Made by a program: the position numbers and the translations under genes. A DNA stretch of 41,431 bases from a virus, in the IMG/VR virus record IMGVR_UViG_3300042887_004038, positions 1 to 41,431 of that record, one strand, 5' to 3'. The number at the start of each line of letters is the position of its first letter. Position 1 is the first letter of the stretch. The notes beneath the pieces are model-generated. The model saw only the letters and a list, made by a program, of their open reading frames with translations. It was not told where the DNA came from and did not search any database. Shown piece after piece: positions 39,595 through 41,431 of this stretch.

Positions 39595-40008
39595 ATGGGT
39601 AATGAAATAGTCGCAAATGGTGCCTTGGTAGCTACATTGTTAGCACTCGCAATAAGAGAATTATTCTCTTGGTTAAAAGAAAAAAGTTTGCAAACCACAG
39701 ACAATAAAATTGTTCAAATTAACAATAGTCTTAAATCAATAACTGACCGTGTTGAAAAAGTAGACATTAAAATTGATATGGCTAATCAAATGAATAAAAC
39801 AATGTTTGATTGGCATGACAAAAGTGATGAAGATGGTGTAAAAATTTGGTATGTTCGCCGCTCTCTTGAGGAAGCTATCAATATTTTAGCAAAAAACAGC
39901 GACATGCAAACAAGATTACTTGAAGATATGGTCAGACAAAACAAAGAAATCAGTAAAGATCAGATAATTTTATCAAAATTACTTGAAAGATTGATAGATA
40001 AGCAATAA
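39595..40008 (+). CDS. Membrane-anchored coiled-coil protein
   Basis: 137 residues with GGAGG 9 bases upstream. Residues ~5-25 are a hydrophobic helix (IVANGALVATLLALAIREL), followed by a long coiled coil (IVQINNSLKSITDRVEKVDIKIDMANQM) and a second helix. This shape occurs in phage spanin/holin-associated and injection proteins, but no family can be named. Ends 70 bases before the acidic virion-type gene. Confidence 0.6.
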   Translation: MGNEIVANGALVATLLALAIRELFSWLKEKSLQTTDNKIVQINNSLKSITDRVEKVDIKIDMANQMNKTMFDWHDKSDEDGVKIWYVRRSLEEAINILAKNSDMQTRLLEDMVRQNKEISKDQIILSKLLERLIDKQ

Positions 40009-40033
40009 TTTTTTGTATTTCACCGAATAAAGC

Positions 40034-40041
40034 ACTATTTA
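40034..40041 (+). promoter_or_regulatory. ACTATTTA octamer, candidate late signal (3 of 3)
   Basis: Located 36 bases before the ATG of the acidic protein. Same octamer as at 15164 and 23939. Confidence 0.3.
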
Positions 40042-40077
40042 CAACTAGATTTCTTTATTTTTTAAGGGAGAAACGTG

Positions 40078-40872
40078 ATGAGTAAGAAAAAACTATTAGA
40101 AGAAAGCACAATCCGTAGCTTTATGAAACTGGCTAACCTACAGCCATTAACTGCTAAATTCTTGAAAGAAGCAGAAGAAGCAGAAGAAAAAGAAGACGAA
40201 GAAGAAGAAGAGTCTGAAGAAAAAGACGAATTGAAAGAAGCAGAAGAAGCAGAAGAAGGTGACGCAGTAGCCGAAGGCAAAGAAAGCGAAGGCCGTCCTG
40301 CTTCAAAAAGCCAACCAGCAAAAGGAACTTCACTAGCTGGTAAAGCCCCAGGTAAAATGGATGCAGCTAAAAATGCCGCAGGTGATGCGAAATTAAAACC
40401 TCTTAAAGCAGGCACGCATCATTCCGATAAACCAGACAGTATTCAGTATACTGATAAATCAAATGCTCCAAAGAAAAATAACTCAACTTTTGAAGTTGTT
40501 GCAGAATCTCTCCAAGAAATGGAAGACCAAGAAATGGAATCACCAGATATGGGTGGCGAAGCCCCAGAAGCTGGTGCTGAAATGGGTTCAGCCGGTGAAG
40601 GTGACGAACACCAAGGCAAAATGAAAGAACTAATTCGTGGCATGTTAAATTCCCTAAAAGATATGGGCGCTGAATATGGTATGAGTATGGAAATTTCAGA
40701 TGAAGGTGGCGAACCAGAAGCCCCAGAAGCTGATGCCGAAATGGGTCCACCAGAAGCTGAAGAACCACAAGACCAAGAAGCCATGATGGAAGAAAAACTT
40801 GATGAAATCGTTGAAAAACTAACCAGAAGAGTAGCATCAAGACTTGTTAAAGAAACGAAAAAGAAACGCTGA
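40078..40872 (+). CDS. Very acidic low-complexity protein, probable internal virion/prohead protein
   Basis: 264 residues from ATG 40078 (GGGAG ahead). The N-terminus KKLLEESTIRSFMKLANLQPL resembles a short helix I have seen at the start of internal head proteins of T4-like phages, possibly a targeting segment. Residues ~30-65 are nearly all E/D/K; 155-245 contain two E-A-P-E-A-x-A-E-M-G units; the C-terminal helix (MMEEKLDEIVEKLTRRVASRLVKE) is basic. Fits a prohead core or DNA-packaged protein. Late gene; ends at a GC-rich terminator. Confidence 0.6.
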   Translation: MSKKKLLEESTIRSFMKLANLQPLTAKFLKEAEEAEEKEDEEEEESEEKDELKEAEEAEEGDAVAEGKESEGRPASKSQPAKGTSLAGKAPGKMDAAKNAAGDAKLKPLKAGTHHSDKPDSIQYTDKSNAPKKNNSTFEVVAESLQEMEDQEMESPDMGGEAPEAGAEMGSAGEGDEHQGKMKELIRGMLNSLKDMGAEYGMSMEISDEGGEPEAPEADAEMGPPEAEEPQDQEAMMEEKLDEIVEKLTRRVASRLVKETKKKR

Positions 40873-40901
40873 ATCTCTGTATAAATAAAGAAATCGGGAC
40901 T

Positions 40902-40931
40902 GGCCGGGGTATATCCCCGGCCTTTCCTTTG
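40902..40931 (+). terminator. Rho-independent terminator
   Basis: GGCCGGGG (40902-40909), TATAT loop, CCCCGGCC (40915-40922), then TTTCCTTTG. Ends the acidic protein gene. Confidence 0.85.
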
Positions 40932-40934
40932 TGG

Positions 40935-40963
40935 TTGACAGGGCCACCGACCGGTGGTAGGAT
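40935..40963 (+). promoter_or_regulatory. Sigma70-type promoter with a dyad in the spacer
   Basis: TTGACA (40935-40940), 17 bases, TAGGAT (40958-40963). The spacer contains CCACCG-AC-CGGTGG (40944-40957), a dyad that could be an operator. The leader is about 13 bases and includes GGAGG. Confidence 0.75.
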
Positions 40964-40982
40964 TGAAAGGAACGGAGGCAGA

Positions 40983-41431
40983 ATGATAAGCGCATCAGCA
41001 TGGAAGTTTACAGTAGACGATGAAGGCCATGTATATCGTATTCAAGTAAATAATGTAGATGGCAACACTCGTCCTATTGTAGAAAAATCCCTTGAAGGAT
41101 GGAAAGAGTGTGGAGAAGGTTGGAATAATGATGGACAAATTCTATTCTTTGTAAAGAAGTTTGCTGACACAGAGAAATGGGAAGAATGGACAAAACGATT
41201 TAAGGATTTTAATCTAAGAGTTCTTGATCGTGAAGGTAAAGCAAAAAAAGAAATAAAAGGAGAAGGCATACCCGTTGAGGCTGTGTCTTCTGTTCGTGTT
41301 TGTTCAAAGTGTAAATTACCGGGCCACAATGCTGCGACTTGTCGCGACTTTCACCGCAAGACAGTAACAACAACGGTCTCCGTTGTTTCTACTGCGTCTA
41401 GCATTGTTGCTGAAGACAAAGGAAAGCGAAC
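40983..41431 (+). CDS. CCHC zinc-knuckle protein, 3' end outside window
   Basis: ATG 40983 with GGAGG 5-9 bases upstream opens a frame that runs off the window end (149 codons seen). Residues ~1-95 are an aromatic, charged domain (GWKECGEGWNNDGQILFF; EKWEEWTKRFKDF). Then a perfect CCHC zinc knuckle, C-S-K-C-K-L-P-G-H-N-A-A-T-C, and a threonine/valine-rich stretch. Zinc knuckles usually bind single-stranded nucleic acid. Early promoter directly upstream. Complete length and function unknown. Confidence 0.7.
   Translation, partial: MISASAWKFTVDDEGHVYRIQVNNVDGNTRPIVEKSLEGWKECGEGWNNDGQILFFVKKFADTEKWEEWTKRFKDFNLRVLDREGKAKKEIKGEGIPVEAVSSVRVCSKCKLPGHNAATCRDFHRKTVTTTVSVVSTASSIVAEDKGKR

Noticed and set aside
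40880-40887. TATAAATA, the T4 late promoter consensus (also at 23980-23987).
   Set aside because: In this AT-rich sequence about ten chance copies are expected over both strands. The copy at 23980 runs into a start codon and the one at 40880 lies before a terminator.
1-41431. tRNA genes, rRNA or CRISPR arrays.
   Set aside because: I found no cloverleaf with a conserved T-loop and no regularly spaced direct repeats. The only direct repeats are two pairs and the tape measure duplication.

Overview
The window is one stretch of a large contractile-tailed (T4-like) bacteriophage genome. It is AT-rich, tightly packed, and every credible gene lies on the + strand. The evidence for a myovirus is a tail sheath end, tail tube, T4 gp26-like protein, tape measure, LysM-type baseplate protein and hub protein in the usual order. 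These are followed by a T4-type replication set (gp32-like SSB, UvsX/RecA, RNase H/FEN-type exonuclease, gp41/DnaB-like helicase). The host cannot be named. A cobalamin-dependent (class II) ribonucleotide reductase, ThyX, a GH24 lysozyme and an M15 peptidase fit a Gram-negative host that can supply B12, which is an inference.

Layout. (1) 1-10.4 kb: late tail/baseplate operon, with a strong hairpin terminator just before the tape measure gene. (2) 10.4-19.5 kb: replication and recombination. This holds a compact family A DNA polymerase, a divergent FtsZ/tubulin-like protein, a small basic protein, SSB, UvsX, a small virion-type gene between two identical terminators, a deaminase-like gene that needs a +1 frameshift, the 5' nuclease and the replicative helicase. 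(3) 19.5-22.2 kb: class II RNR and a GroES/gp31-like co-chaperonin. (4) 22.3-27.4 kb: a zinc-ribbon protein, a tiny membrane protein, an M15 peptidase, an ASH-domain fibre-like protein, a T4-type lysozyme and a DUF2827-like glycosyltransferase. (5) 27.5-39.6 kb: a long, tightly coupled operon of small proteins plus ThyX, a SemiSWEET-like PQ-loop protein, a nucleotidyltransferase-like protein, a complete C-family (DnaE) DNA polymerase, dUTPase, a Dam-type methylase, an IMPDH/GMP reductase-family enzyme, an HNH nuclease and a zinc/sigma-region-4-like regulator. (6) 39.6-41.4 kb: a membrane coiled-coil protein, a very acidic virion-type protein and a partial CCHC zinc-knuckle gene.

Regulation. 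Many replication-module genes sit directly behind near-perfect sigma70 promoters (TTGACA, 16-17 bp, TAtgAT-like), so host RNA polymerase probably transcribes them early. Virion-type genes lack these boxes, and three of them share an ACTATTTA octamer upstream (candidate late signal). Rho-independent terminators separate many blocks, and one promoter is built into a terminator hairpin.

How the genes work together: RNR, ThyX, dUTPase and the deaminase-like protein would feed dTTP synthesis, and the IMPDH/GMPR enzyme would shift purine pools. Two DNA polymerases of different families, SSB, helicase, UvsX and the 5' nuclease would copy and repair the genome. Points most worth a second look are the tubulin-like gene beside PolA, the PolA/DnaE pair, the two apparent frameshifts, the leaderless polA promoter and the repeat-bounded gene cassettes.
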